A stretch of 64,000 nucleotides of DNA from Petrolisthes cinctipes (taxonomy: Eukaryota; Arthropoda; Malacostraca; Decapoda; Porcellanidae): positions 524,001-588,000 of the forward strand of contig JAWQEG010000261.1 in NCBI GenBank assembly GCA_033782935.1, in the 5' to 3' direction. Position numbers and translations under genes: made by a program. This document shows, piece by piece, positions 9,271-19,282 of the stretch (position 1 is the stretch's first letter; each line of letters starts with the position of its first letter). The notes beneath the pieces were generated by a model. The model was not told the origin of the DNA. It was given only the letters and a program-made list of their open reading frames with translations, and searched no databases.

Positions 9271-11305
9271 ATGCTACCGCCATCGCTTTCCCAGTCTGCT
9301 TCTCCCACCAGTCCTGGCTCGCCTCCGAATCTGGCCTTCCACAAGTCTGTCACTTCCCTCATGGCACAATGTATGGCCCTCGAGAACCGCTTCTCCGCCT
9401 TTGAAGCCAGGAGTGATGGACTGGTTGCAGCTCAGGCTGCTACTGACTCTGAACTTTCCATTTTGGTTGAGGCTCAGCAGAACGTCATCTCAACTGTTAT
9501 CACCTTAATTGAAAATATGGATATGCCTCTCGCCTTGAGAAGCTTTGCAAGTCAGTCCCTTCTCTAGGTCCGTTTCCTTCTCCAGGTCACTCATCTGTCC
9601 CCAGTCCCCGGACTTCTACCTCCAAACACAGGGTTCGATATTGATTGTCAGCTAGATGCCATCTCCTGAAACATCTGTGGTATCACCAGTTATTCTAAGC
9701 TCACTCAGCTCAAGGCTTATGTGTTCTATTTCCATCCCAGTATTATTTTTCTCTAGGAAGCATTTCTAATATGGCATCTCGCTGCTGGACAAGCTCCTTC
9801 CCTCACAGGTTACGTTCCATATATCCATCTGGTAAGGAATGGTCTCTTGACTTACATACCTAGCTCATTGCTACATCGCCTTCTTCTTACGTCAACCAAT
9901 TCTGACATGACCTTTCAGCTTTTTGAGGACCTACTTGGGGATGGTGTACTCCAGTTATGTAATGTCTATTCTGCTCCTGCTAAAAGTGCGTGGTATGGTG
10001 TATATGGGATATTTCAATGCTGAGCATCCTGACCTGGTTGATTGATCTGGTTCTAATGTAATAGACTTCGTCTCCTTTCATAAATCCGCAAGCATTGTCT
10101 GACACGCTGGGACACTGTCGGGCCATTCATTCCCTGGGAGGTACTCTGGATTACATCCTTACGTCTGGGCTGATATCATCCGAGAACCAGTGCTCCTTGG
10201 TGCCAGCTTTATTCTATGATCGTGTTGTATTTCAGCTTCATTTTTCTCTACCTGCTGGGTCTACTGCTCCTGCCACTCGTTTACATATTGCTGTGGCTCC
10301 TAAATATTACCCAAGGTACACTCGCCAGCACTGCTGCATGGTACAGGGGCTCATATGTTTGAGAGATTTATAAGTGATTTAATTCCTTAAGCAACAAAGT
10401 GTACTTCATGCACAAGTGTATTGTGGATACTCTATCTCACACACGTGGTTTGTTTTGAGTTAAATTTCACAGTGGTGTTACATCTCTTAAAATATGTGAG
10501 CCCCTCTACCGAGCGGCAGTGCTGGCGAGAGTACACCTCATTATTGACCCACTTGTTCCCTACTCTTGACTTTTCTTCACTTGACCAGTTATACTCCGAT
10601 CTTGTATCTGCCACTTATGACTTTTACAGGTTATATGTCTCCAGGCCACACTTCCAACCTTGTCATACTACCCACTTCTGGATATCCAGGGATGCTGTAG
10701 TCGTCCTGCAGGAGATGTGTTCATACTGGCAGCAGGTCACAGACAGCATCAACCAGCAAATGAGTCTGGCTTCTATGTGGCACCTCATCCGTCGGGTTGT
10801 TAAAAAGACGCCGGCCACTGCCCGTCATCACACTCCTGCCGCCTATGCCCAACAACTTGTCGATGCCTGGTCAGAACAATCTACCCCAGCCAGTCTACCT
10901 ATCCACATGCAAGATACACTCGCTTCCTTTGCCCCTGTCCATCGGCTCCGTCTGGTGTCTGTTTTGTTGCAAGATGATGACGATGATGCAGAGCAGATAA
11001 CTGAGGAGGAGTTGCGCCGTGCTCTCTCTCTGGGTAAAGCTTCATCCCCTGGTGATGATGGCATTACCTATGCTGTGCTACGCTGTACTCCCGGGACAGT
11101 GTGGTGGCCTTCATTGACCTTCGAATTGTCTTCATTGTTACAAATAGAGGCATAATTTTGGATCAACTTTGGGATAAAGAGTAATCTTCTTTGGTGGATT
11201 CCGGTCTACCTCAGTGAAGTGTTCAGTCCTTTGTGCAGTTTTCATCTTGGTAGGCCTCAAGGAGGTGTTCTCTGCCAATTTTTGTTTAATATTATATTCT
11301 GATGA
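9271..11305 (+). pseudogene. Decayed non-LTR retrotransposon: ORF1, endonuclease and RT remnants
   Basis: An open segment at 9271-9567 looks like the end of an ORF1 (Ser/Pro-rich start, then heptad-like SLMAQCMALENRFSAFEA). From about 9640 a broken frame shows apurinic-type endonuclease words (ICGITSYSKLTQLKAY, IIFL-x-EAF, LLHRLLLTSTN, then FNAEHPDLVD). A fragment at 10095-10373 and a long open stretch at 10536-11120 hold the linker and early RT (ITEEELRRALSLGKASSPGD). RT motif B, in the form PQGGVL, is still readable near 11256, just before the Penelope-like sequence starts. Stops and frame changes are numerous. One frame change is explained by a MITE at 10321-10529. Confidence 0.75.
10321..10529. 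mobile_element. Family E MITE inserted in the retrotransposon remnant
   Basis: The terminal inverted repeats are CTCGCCAGCACTGCTGC (10321-10337) and GCGGCAGTGCTGGCGAG (10513-10529). GTACA at 10316-10320 and 10531-10535 is a candidate duplication. A second copy lies at 54145-54343 with a 17-bp perfect TIR. Deleting the element and one GTACA joins the frames on either side, which supports an insertion. Confidence 0.8.
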
Positions 11306-11308
11306 ATT

Positions 11309-12512
11309 GGTAATTCTATTTACCAAAGTTCCTGTTGACGACCTTTTGGATTATCTTGATGAAATACTGGATAACATCCCTCTCCCTATCACCAAAAATG
11401 CTATCTTAAAATTGATTAAGCTATGCATTAAAGACTGCAAATTTGTTTTTCAAGATGAATATTTTGAGCAAAAATTTGGTATGGCAATGGGCAATCCACT
11501 CTCCCCAGTTTTGAGCAATTTGTACATGGAGTTTTTTGAGAAGAAACTGCTTAATAACATTTTACCCAGTAATGCTGTATGGTAGCCTACAGGTACGTAG
11601 ATGACGTACTTTGCCTCTGGCCATGTACTGAAAATCTAGATAACTTTCTGCCATTGCTTAACAACTTAGCCCCTTTCATTAATTTTACCACTGAAATTGA
11701 GGAGGATGGAAAATTGCCATTTTTGGATTGCCTGATTCACAGGGTAGGCAACACTTTTAAGTTTAGCATTTACAGGAAACCAACCAATGTTTTGTCATAT
11801 ATTCATTTTTACTCTGCACACCACGATAAAGTCAAACTGTCTGTTTTCTCTTCCATGTACTTACGTGCTCTACGTGTATGTAGTCCTGAATTCATGGATG
11901 AGAATTTGGATTTATCTCTGACATTGGAACAAAATTAAAATACCCCAAACCATTTTTGGATAAAACCTTAAAATTGGCAAGAACATCATTTTATAGGGTT
12001 GAACCTCCCCTACCCCGTGACAATAAAAACTTACTGATATTACCCTACAGTCATAAATTTGCCCAAATCCCTCATCTTCTAAAAACATGGAATGTTAATG
12101 TTGCCTTCTGCAATGATAACACAGTCAAGAAAATGTTAATCAAAAATTCACCCAATTCCTCATGTGGGTGTATCTACAAAGTACCTTGTAAAGAATGTAA
12201 TATGTTCTTTATAGGACAAACTGGAAAAGACCTTTCAACCACGGTCAAACAGCATAAAATAATATAGTGTTAGGACCTGACAAGAATCTAATGCTTTATT
12301 TATTCATATGAGAGACAATAATCATTGTATTGACTGGGATAATGCTTCGTCAATCATGTCTTGTAATTCATCCGTAAATAGAAACATCATACAGTCAAGT
12401 TTGATTAAACACACAAAATATTAATATGAACTTAAACAATGGTATGTACAAGTTGGATAGTTTCATCATAGACGAGATTGTTAATAAGATAAGTCCAACA
12501 GCTATTCCTTAA
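11309..12512 (+). pseudogene. Penelope-like element: RT plus GIY-YIG endonuclease, frameshifted
   Basis: RT starts with FTKVPVDDLLDYLDEIL (near 11314), then KFGMAMGNPLSPVLSNLYME (near 11477), a YVDD catalytic box (near 11594) and LPFLDCLI, all typical of Penelope-like reverse transcriptases. After further shifts a GIY-YIG-type domain follows: GCIYKVPCKECNMFFIGQTG (near 12163), MRDNNHCIDWDNASS (12308), and a C-terminal KLDSFIIDEIVNK ending at TAA 12510-12512. At least three frame breaks are seen (near 11580, 11940 and 12270). Penelope elements use a GIY-YIG nuclease in place of an AP endonuclease. The 5' part is missing; the sequence directly abuts the preceding non-LTR remnant. Confidence 0.85.
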
Positions 12513-12665
12513 TGACTGAGGATAATCTTAGGTTTAGAGGTCATGTCAGGTTTGATGAGAGTTGGGTCAGGTAGTATAACCTTGTATGCACCATATGGGT
12601 GTGTATTGCTTTGAACTCGTAGTGGCAACACCTTCAGGTTGCCAGTTAATTATTAATTGTATCGG

Positions 12666-12673
12666 TATATAAG
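12666..12673 (+). promoter_or_regulatory. TATA-like motif just upstream of the retrotransposon array
   Basis: TATATAAG lies about 30 bp before the left target duplication (12687-12698). In the inferred pre-insertion sequence it would be about 30 bp upstream of the target and about 110 bp upstream of the MAD2L1BP ATG. It could therefore be the original core promoter of that gene, or simply part of the Penelope 3' flank. This is sequence-based inference only. Confidence 0.3.
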
Positions 12674-12686
12674 GTGTCTCTCGGCA

Positions 12687-12698
12687 TAGTCGTGAGAC
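12687..12698 (+). repeat. Left target-site duplication of the retrotransposon array
   Basis: TAGTCGTGAGAC here is repeated at 27842-27853 directly after the last copy. AGTCGTGAGA also occurs at both internal junctions (18749-18758 and 23293-23302). Confidence 0.8.
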
Positions 12699-13373
12699 CA
12701 GCCTCATTATGCGTCCAGACTTTGTTCAGTCCAGACCTCGTCCTCTCTGTGCACAGCAACAACAGACACCAGTAGTGTTCGTGGAGTTACCTTGGTGTAC
12801 CGAGGCCTCTTACCGGCAGTACTCTGTTGTTTCTCTGCCTTGTGTAAAGTAATTGAGTAAAGTAAATTTGCAGCGTTTTGCTGCACTGCTGTGTACACCT
12901 TCAGTGATTTGATTTTTGCTGGAGGACAACCAGTAGTATATGGTAGCTAGTAGTTAGTTGTTCCCCACACCAGACCCGCAGCACTCACTGCCTCAGGGGA
13001 AACCCTGTGGTAGGGGGGCCCAGTAGTCTGGTGCGTCATTTGGGCACCTCTTTTTCTTAAACTACTTTTTCTTCTATATTTTCCGTGCGACCTCCTGGGC
13101 CTACGGTTGTCTCTTGGCTGAGCAACGGTATTCGCTTGGGAGGTGGGTTCCTACTACACCACCCCTCGCATTAGGCAGGTTCGGTGGTGGGGAAGTTCCT
13201 TCCGCACAAACTCCGATCCCCTAGCTGGTACTGGAGAACGCCGCCAGGCTACCACTAGGGGGGGGCGAGTAAAGGTAACTTTTATTCCCTAAATTATTGT
13301 CCATTTTTGGGGGTTGATACAATAGTTCAGGGAGGTAGGTGAGTGTGCGAGGAGAGGGGTCGGACGTAGTCCG

Positions 13374-14738
13374 ATGCCCCGGATGGATGAACCCCCGACT
13401 AGCCTCCCTCCTCCTCAAGGAGGGAGGTTAACGACCAAGGACCAAACTAGGACAATGGCTGACAATAATGGAACCCCTACGGCAGACAGACAACGACAAA
13501 CTGATGTTAAAATTCCTCCTATGAATGCTCGCTATGTAAATATTAGATGTGTAGATGAGGGTCAGTCTCTCAAAAACTTTAACCCCTTTATCGTCAAAAA
13601 GGTCCTTGATGGTCAAGTGGGTGGCAGTCTTGCTGCTGCTAACAAGTTGCGTGATGGTAGTATCCTGGTGAAAGTACTGCAGGCATCCCAGGTTAAGGAT
13701 CTCCTTAAACTGACGCAAATTCATAACTTTAAGGTGAAAGCCACCATTCCAGTGGGGCCGAATACCTGTAAGGGCGTCATTTTCCATAGGGATTTGGCCG
13801 CTCTGGATGAGGCTGAAATTTTGGAAGGAATGAAGGACCAAGGCGTTGTTGATGTTCAAAGTATGACCAGGATGAGAGAGAACAAGAGAGAGAAATTTGG
13901 CTTGTGTTTCCTGACTTTTGCTTCAGCCCAGATTCCGGAAACTGTAAAGATTGGATATGAAATTGTTCACGTTAGACCATACATTCAGAAACCGATGCGT
14001 TGTTTCCGCTGCCAGAAATTCGGACACACAGCATTGAGGTGCTTCAATAAAGATTCATTCACTTGTGGTAAATGTGCAGGTAGACACGAGACTGAGTTGT
14101 GTTCAGAGACAGTCTTCAGGTGTGCTAATTGTGGCGGCCCCCACCAGGCAAGTGCAGGTGACTGCAGGAGCCTTAAAGTGGAGACTGAAGCAATGGCATA
14201 CATGAGGGCTCATGATGTCAGTTATGGTGAGGCAAAGAGGAAGGTGGAGGGGGTTAACCAAACTCCCACAGTTTCCTATGCTGCAGCTATGACTGGCACC
14301 ACTGCTCCTGTAACTACAACAAATGTTAACGTGGCTATCCAAGCTAAAGATAACGAAATTAAAGACTTGAAGGATACTGTAAGTAAATTAACGTTGCTAG
14401 TAGAAAGTTTGACAAAGAAATTAGAAGTTGTTGAATCAACCAAGCAAATGAAGCACCACAAAGCTGATGATACCGTATCAGCTTCTAAATCTCATGTTCT
14501 CGCTCAGGTGACTCCCATGAAGCCTACATCCGGGAGTCGTCCGGTTCGTCGCGAGACGAGCCGTTCGAGGACTGGCTCTGTACCTCATGGAGAGGAACAG
14601 GCGATGGAGACTACCGTCGCGAAACCTGCCCGCGGGAGGTCCCCGGGAAGTGCAGAGGAGGAAGAGGGTCTTCCCTCCCAGCACAAAAAGGTTCGGCCAG
14701 ACGAACAAGGCTCCAAGAAACCCCATAAACAGCGATAA
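13374..14738 (+). CDS. Non-LTR ORF1: gag-like zinc-knuckle nucleic-acid-binding protein, copy 1
   Basis: 454 residues. The N-terminal half (about residues 57-205) resembles the RNA-binding region of I/Jockey ORF1 proteins (NIRCVDEGQ, then the KGVIFHRDL region). Three cysteine knuckles follow at residues 210-264: C-x2-C-x4-H-x4-C (CFRCQKFGHTALRC), CGKCAGRHETELC and CANCGGPHQASAGDC. A coiled-coil-like segment (NEIKDLKDTVSKLTLLVESL) lies near residues 325-360, and the C-terminal 90 residues are basic and Ser/Arg-rich. ORF1 proteins coat the element RNA and assist target-primed reverse transcription. The first ATG (13374) was taken; a later ATG at 13455 (MADNNGT) is possible. It is the only intact ORF1 of the array. 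Confidence 0.88.
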   Translation: MPRMDEPPTSLPPPQGGRLTTKDQTRTMADNNGTPTADRQRQTDVKIPPMNARYVNIRCVDEGQSLKNFNPFIVKKVLDGQVGGSLAAANKLRDGSILVKVLQASQVKDLLKLTQIHNFKVKATIPVGPNTCKGVIFHRDLAALDEAEILEGMKDQGVVDVQSMTRMRENKREKFGLCFLTFASAQIPETVKIGYEIVHVRPYIQKPMRCFRCQKFGHTALRCFNKDSFTCGKCAGRHETELCSETVFRCANCGGPHQASAGDCRSLKVETEAMAYMRAHDVSYGEAKRKVEGVNQTPTVSYAAAMTGTTAPVTTTNVNVAIQAKDNEIKDLKDTVSKLTLLVESLTKKLEVVESTKQMKHHKADDTVSASKSHVLAQVTPMKPTSGSRPVRRETSRSRTGSVPHGEEQAMETTVAKPARGRSPGSAEEEEGLPSQHKKVRPDEQGSKKPHKQR

Positions 14739-17700
14739 TCTTCGCGCTAACCATACTCCAATGGAACTGTCGAAGTCTTAGAGCTAGATTAAATGAACTT
14801 AAACTTTTGGCTTGTTCTTACGCTGCCGATATTATTGCCCTTCAGGAAACTCATCTGAACGACCAAGTCGAAGACGAGGTTGTTCAGCTTCGGAACTACA
14901 AGTTAATTAGGAGGGACCGTGGGGGGAGGGGTGGAGGTGGAGTGGCAATCTACATCCGCCATAACCTCCCTTTCACTGATGTGCCCTGTAATTTTCCTCT
15001 GGAAAGTGTCGCTTGCAGAGTAAAATTCGGTGGCACCTACCTGACTATCTGTTCTGTCTACTGTCCTCCTGATACAGTAACTTATGATGATGTTTTTGAT
15101 CTACAGGACAGTCTGCCCTGTAGAAAATTAATTGTAGGTGATTTTAATGCTCATCATACGTTATGGGGTTCCCTGCAGGATGACAGAAAGGGGGAACAGA
15201 TGGCTAGGCTAATCAGTGATTCCAATTTGGTTCTTCTGAACGACGGTAGTCCGACGAGAGTTGATGATAATACTGGTAATTTTAGCGTTCTTGACCTATC
15301 TCTGGTCTCCCCATCAATTGCAGCCTCTTGCCAGTGGCTACCCATTGATGACTCATTGGGAAGTGACCATTTTCCTATTGTGATTAAATTTAAAAGCGAC
15401 ACCACTAAAAAGCCTTCAGCACCTAAATTTAACGTAAAAAAAGCAGACTGGGTGTCCTTCACAAAGGGTGTCAATATTGAAATTGTTGGAGAAACCATTG
15501 ATGATAAAGTAAATAATATTCAAGATAATATCCTCAAAGCCGCAATGGCAACAATTCCTAAGACTTCGGTAGATAGCGCAAAGCATAGAGTTCCATGGTG
15601 GACGCCAGATTGCCGCAGGGTACTGTGTGAGAGGAATAGAGCCTACAGGCTTTTCAAAAATCGCATTAGTGATGAGAACTTTCGCAAGTATAAACTTGCG
15701 AGAGCTAGGGCTCGTCGAACCATCAGACAAGCCAAACGAGACTCCTGGCGATGCTTTGTCTCTAGTATCAATACTGAAACATCAATTTCCCAAGTCTGGT
15801 CCACTGTAAGAAAATTAAATAAGAAAAAAATATCTAATAAAATTACCAACATCACTTTTAATAACATCAATTATGACGAACCTAGAGACATTGCTAACGC
15901 CCTCGCCAGGCAGTTCTCTTTTGCTAGCAGCTCTGAAAATTACCATCCAGCTTTCCTGCCCATCAAGGAAGCATCAGAGCTGCAGCATATTGACTTTGCC
16001 ACAGGAGATGAATTAGATTACAACAGTGATCTAACAATGCAAGAGCTTGTCCAAGCCCTAGGAGCCTGTAGTGGGACATCCCCAGGACCCGATGAGATTC
16101 GGTATGAGATGATAAAGCATCTTGATCATGATTCCATGATCAAGATGTTGCAAGTGTTTAACGAGATTTGGAGGGGTCACACCTTTCCAAACTCGTGGCA
16201 CTTTGCACATGTCATTCCCATACCGAAAGGAGGGGGGGACCCCAGATCGACTTCATCGTATCGCCCTATTGCGCTCACAAGTTGCTTATGCAAGGTCATG
16301 GAACGAATTGTTAATCGTAGGCTATTGCATTTTTTAAATTCCAGGAATTTGCTGGTTGACGAGCAGTGTGGCTTCCGTAAAGGTCGCCAGACGCTCGATC
16401 AGCTAGTAAACCTGGAAGTTCAAATTCAAGAGGCATTTGCCAAACAACAAATTTTGATTGCAGTATTTTTAGACATTGAAAAAGCCTACGACATGACTTG
16501 GCGACATGGCCTCCTCAGGAAACTATATGCGATGGGATTACGCGGTAACCTGCCCTTTTTTGTTAAGAATTTCATTTCTGACAGAACTTTCTCTGTCAAG
16601 CTTTTTTCGGACACAGTAACTTTCTCGGACATATTTGTCCAGGCAAATGGGGTCCCCCAGGGGAGTGTTCTGTCTCCGACCTTATTTCTATGTATGATCA
16701 ATGACATTCTACCAGCTCCTCCTCGAAATCTTAAATACTCACTGTACGCCGACGACTGTGCGATATGGCACTCCAGCTGTAATGCAGAGTTTTCGGCAAC
16801 TCGGATCCAATTGGCACTGGATTTGATTCACAATTGGGGCCTCCAGTGGGGTTTTAAGTTTTCAGTAAGAAAGAGTGTAGGGGTTATTTTCACTCATAGG
16901 AAGAAGCCAGACGTCAGGCTGACTATGGGTGTCAACCCCCTACCTATTCAAAATTCGACTAAATTTCTTGGACTGCATTTTGACAGTCGACTGACATGGC
17001 GAGTCCATGTCAGTCAGTTAAAAATTAAATGTTTAAAAGCACTCAATTTGCTGAAGTGCATTTCTGGTACTCAATGGGGAGCAGATAGGAAGTCATTGCT
17101 AATGCTATATAAATCCCTGATTAGATCTAGAGTAGATTATGGGTCAATAGTGTATGGTTCGGCATCTGAGTCTGTGTTGAAAGGTTTGGATGTTGTGCAG
17201 AATGCGTGTTTGCGTGTGTGTCTTGGAGCCCTACGTTGCACTCGAATCGAGCGTCTAGAGGTGGAGTCACAAGTGCCTCCCCTCCGATTGAGACGAGATC
17301 AACTACTATTAGTATACTGTGCTAAAAAATCCAGGGTGCCGAGTCATCTTCCCGGGAATGCCTTGCTACGGCAACAGCACCCGGGGGGCCATGGCGCTAG
17401 GCCCCTGGCAGAGGGACCGAGTCGTCCGTCCGGGAACCCCTGCGCCCCAGGGGGCACTGGCGTGAGGCCAATGGGGACCAGGCCCCAAGTTCAGGTACCC
17501 GGGGAGCCGAGTCATCCTCCCGGTAATGCCTTGGTGAGGCATTTGCAGCCGGGGGGCCATGGCGATAGGCCCCCGGAAGGGCCGAGTTATCCGCCTGGGC
17601 GTCGCACGGCCCCGGAGGGCACTGGCGTGAGGTCCCTCAGAGCAAGACTCCACGACCTCGTAGAGTGTGTCGGTATAGAATTATCAACAATCGATTCCCT

Positions 17701-18658
17701 GGTTTTAGTAAATATTGCACCCTGGGTAACACCCCCCTTCACTATTGTGGATTCCTGGCTGCCAGGGGTTAAATCCCGGGTGCCGGAGGTGGAGGTACAC
17801 CAGAGGTTTCGTGAGATAATTGTTCAACATCTTTCCTATTTCCATCTGTATACCGACGGTTCCAAGACGGATGAATGTGTGGGTGCAGGTGTATGGTCGA
17901 CTGAATGTCAGTTAAGATTCAGACTGCCGATTCATACATCTATTTTTATTGCAGAACTTTTTGCTATTAATAAAGCTTTGGATTTTGCCCTATCGACGAC
18001 CCACGATAGGATAGTTATTTTTACAGATTCATTAAGTTCACTTCAAGCTATTAAATCCTTAAATACAACTAACAACGAAATACAGGGTAATATCATTAGT
18101 AAGCTGTTTTGTGCCAATAAATCAATCAAGCTAATATGGGTACCTTCACATTATGGTATCTATGGCAATGAACAGGCTGATATACTAGCCGGGTCAACTG
18201 TTGATCTGGACCTTAGCATAGTCCGTACGGATCTCAGGTGTTTTGTTTCACTCATTAAGTCTCGAATTCATCTCCTGTGGCAAAGGCAGTGGACCAGATT
18301 AAACATCAACAATAAAGTAAGAACAATTATTGAACCCTGGGCTACGTCATCATGGCGTAGTCGCAGGGACGAGGTGGTGTTGGCTCGTCTTAGGGTCAAT
18401 GCCACATGGTTCACCCACCTCGAACCCTATGTCAATAGACAATTTCCCCCCGAGTGCCAAGTATGTAACTCTATAATGTCCATCAGTCACTTAATAATTT
18501 TTTGTACAGAATATGAACATCAAAGAAGAAAAATTAAACAATATTTTCAAGTTAAAAAAATGGCTTTTACCATAGAAAATATTCTGTCAGATGACAAGAA
18601 TATTATAAACAAACTAATGAGTTTTCTGAGGGAGACAAAACTTTATGACCTTATATAG
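14729..18658 (+). CDS. Non-LTR ORF2: endonuclease, reverse transcriptase, RNase H, copy 1
   Basis: The frame opens at 14729, overlaps the end of ORF1 by 10 bp and runs to 18658. The AP-endonuclease core starts upstream of any ATG: LQWNCRSL (14756), IALQETHLN, GDFNAHH and SDHFPI. RT motifs are SSYRPIALTS, CGFRKGRQTLDQ, VFLDIEKAYD (motif A), NGVPQGSVLSPTL (motif B) and LYADDCA (motif C, near 16742). RNase H follows: LYTDGSK (near 17846), AELFAINKAL, FTDSLSS and SHYGIYGNEQADILA, so the D-E-D-D set is present. A C-terminal CQVCNSIMSISHLIIFC (C-x2-C-x8-H-x4-C) follows. Unusually, a GC-rich Pro/Gly-rich block (about 17330-17650) lies between RT and RNase H, and no in-frame ATG precedes the endonuclease core. 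The reading frame is intact. Confidence 0.9.
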   Translation, partial: TAIIFALTILQWNCRSLRARLNELKLLACSYAADIIALQETHLNDQVEDEVVQLRNYKLIRRDRGGRGGGGVAIYIRHNLPFTDVPCNFPLESVACRVKFGGTYLTICSVYCPPDTVTYDDVFDLQDSLPCRKLIVGDFNAHHTLWGSLQDDRKGEQMARLISDSNLVLLNDGSPTRVDDNTGNFSVLDLSLVSPSIAASCQWLPIDDSLGSDHFPIVIKFKSDTTKKPSAPKFNVKKADWVSFTKGVNIEIVGETIDDKVNNIQDNILKAAMATIPKTSVDSAKHRVPWWTPDCRRVLCERNRAYRLFKNRISDENFRKYKLARARARRTIRQAKRDSWRCFVSSINTETSISQVWSTVRKLNKKKISNKITNITFNNINYDEPRDIANALARQFSFASSSENYHPAFLPIKEASELQHIDFATGDELDYNSDLTMQELVQALGACSGTSPGPDEIRYEMIKHLDHDSMIKMLQVFNEIWRGHTFPNSWHFAHVIPIPKGGGDPRSTSSYRPIALTSCLCKVMERIVNRRLLHFLNSRNLLVDEQCGFRKGRQTLDQLVNLEVQIQEAFAKQQILIAVFLDIEKAYDMTWRHGLLRKLYAMGLRGNLPFFVKNFISDRTFSVKLFSDTVTFSDIFVQANGVPQGSVLSPTLFLCMINDILPAPPRNLKYSLYADDCAIWHSSCNAEFSATRIQLALDLIHNWGLQWGFKFSVRKSVGVIFTHRKKPDVRLTMGVNPLPIQNSTKFLGLHFDSRLTWRVHVSQLKIKCLKALNLLKCISGTQWGADRKSLLMLYKSLIRSRVDYGSIVYGSASESVLKGLDVVQNACLRVCLGALRCTRIERLEVESQVPPLRLRRDQLLLVYCAKKSRVPSHLPGNALLRQQHPGGHGARPLAEGPSRPSGNPCAPGGTGVRPMGTRPQVQVPGEPSHPPGNALVRHLQPGGHGDRPPEGPSYPPGRRTAPEGTGVRSLRARLHDLVECVGIELSTIDSLVLVNIAPWVTPPFTIVDSWLPGVKSRVPEVEVHQRFREIIVQHLSYFHLYTDGSKTDECVGAGVWSTECQLRFRLPIHTSIFIAELFAINKALDFALSTTHDRIVIFTDSLSSLQAIKSLNTTNNEIQGNIISKLFCANKSIKLIWVPSHYGIYGNEQADILAGSTVDLDLSIVRTDLRCFVSLIKSRIHLLWQRQWTRLNINNKVRTIIEPWATSSWRSRRDEVVLARLRVNATWFTHLEPYVNRQFPPECQVCNSIMSISHLIIFCTEYEHQRRKIKQYFQVKKMAFTIENILSDDKNIINKLMSFLRETKLYDLI
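17330..17650 (+). repeat. GC-rich in-frame duplicated insert between RT and RNase H
   Basis: Two imperfect direct units, each about 130-170 bp, start at CCGAGTCATCTTCCCGGGAA (about 17339) and CCGAGTCATCCTCCCGGTAA (about 17510). Shared words include GGGGGGCCATGGCG and GGGCACTGGCGTGAGG. The segment is far richer in G and C than the rest of ORF2 and encodes Pro/Gly/Arg-rich sequence (PSHPPGNAL, PGGHGDRPPEGP) without stops. The same block occurs in copies 2 and 3 (about 21874-22194 and 26418-26738). Confidence 0.85.
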
Positions 18659-18758
18659 ATTGATATAATAAAATGGATCCAATGGCTTAATGATCTTTGG
18701 CTATATGCCTCTGGTCGATAGCCAAGAAATCCAACAAGCAAGCAAGCAAGTCGTGAGA

Positions 18759-19282
18759 ATGTTAGTTATGGTGAGGCAAAGAGGAAGGTGGAGGGGGTTA
18801 ACCAAACTCCCACAGTTTCCTATGCTGCAGCTATGACTGGCACCACTGCTCCTGTATCTACAACAAATGTTAACGTGGCTATCCAAGCTAAAGATAACGA
18901 AATTAAAGACTTGAAGGATACTGTAAGTAAATTAACGTTGCTAGTAGAAAGTTTGACAAAGAAATTAGAAGTTGTTGAATCAACCCAGCAAAAGAAGCAC
19001 CACAAAGCTGATGATACCGTATCAGCTTCAAAATCTCATGTTCTCGCTCAGGTGACTCCCATGAAGCCTACATCCGGGAGTCGTCCGGTTCGTCGCGAGA
19101 CGAGCCGTTCGAGGACTGGCTCTGTACCTCATGGAGAGGAACAGGCGATGGAGACTACCGTCGCGAAACCTGCCCGCGGGAGGTCCCCGGGAAGTGCAGA
19201 GGAGGAAGAGGGTCTTCCCTCCCAGCACAAAAAGGTTCGGCCAGACGAACAAGGCTCCAAGAAACCCCATAAACAGCGATAA
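18759..19282 (+). pseudogene. ORF1 C-terminal remnant, copy 2
   Basis: This is the last ~175 codons of ORF1, in frame, lacking the N-terminal domain and all three zinc knuckles. It matches residues 281 onward of the intact ORF1, with several shared differences from copy 1 (for example QQKKHH in place of KQMKHH). An ATG at 18788 could start a 164-residue product, but it would lack the knuckles. Confidence 0.8.

Larger units (their letters stand above)
12699..18750 (+). mobile_element. Full-length I-clade-like non-LTR retrotransposon, copy 1
   Basis: About 6.05 kb: a 5' UTR (12699-13373), ORF1 with zinc knuckles (13374-14738), ORF2 with endonuclease, RT and RNase H (to 18658), a short 3' UTR and a tail of CAAG/AAGC repeats (18735-18750). 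It is flanked by GTCGTGAGA at 12689-12697 and 18750-18758. The domain order EN-RT-RNase H with CCHC knuckles in ORF1 fits the I superfamily (I/Nimb-like). Both ORFs are intact. Confidence 0.9.
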
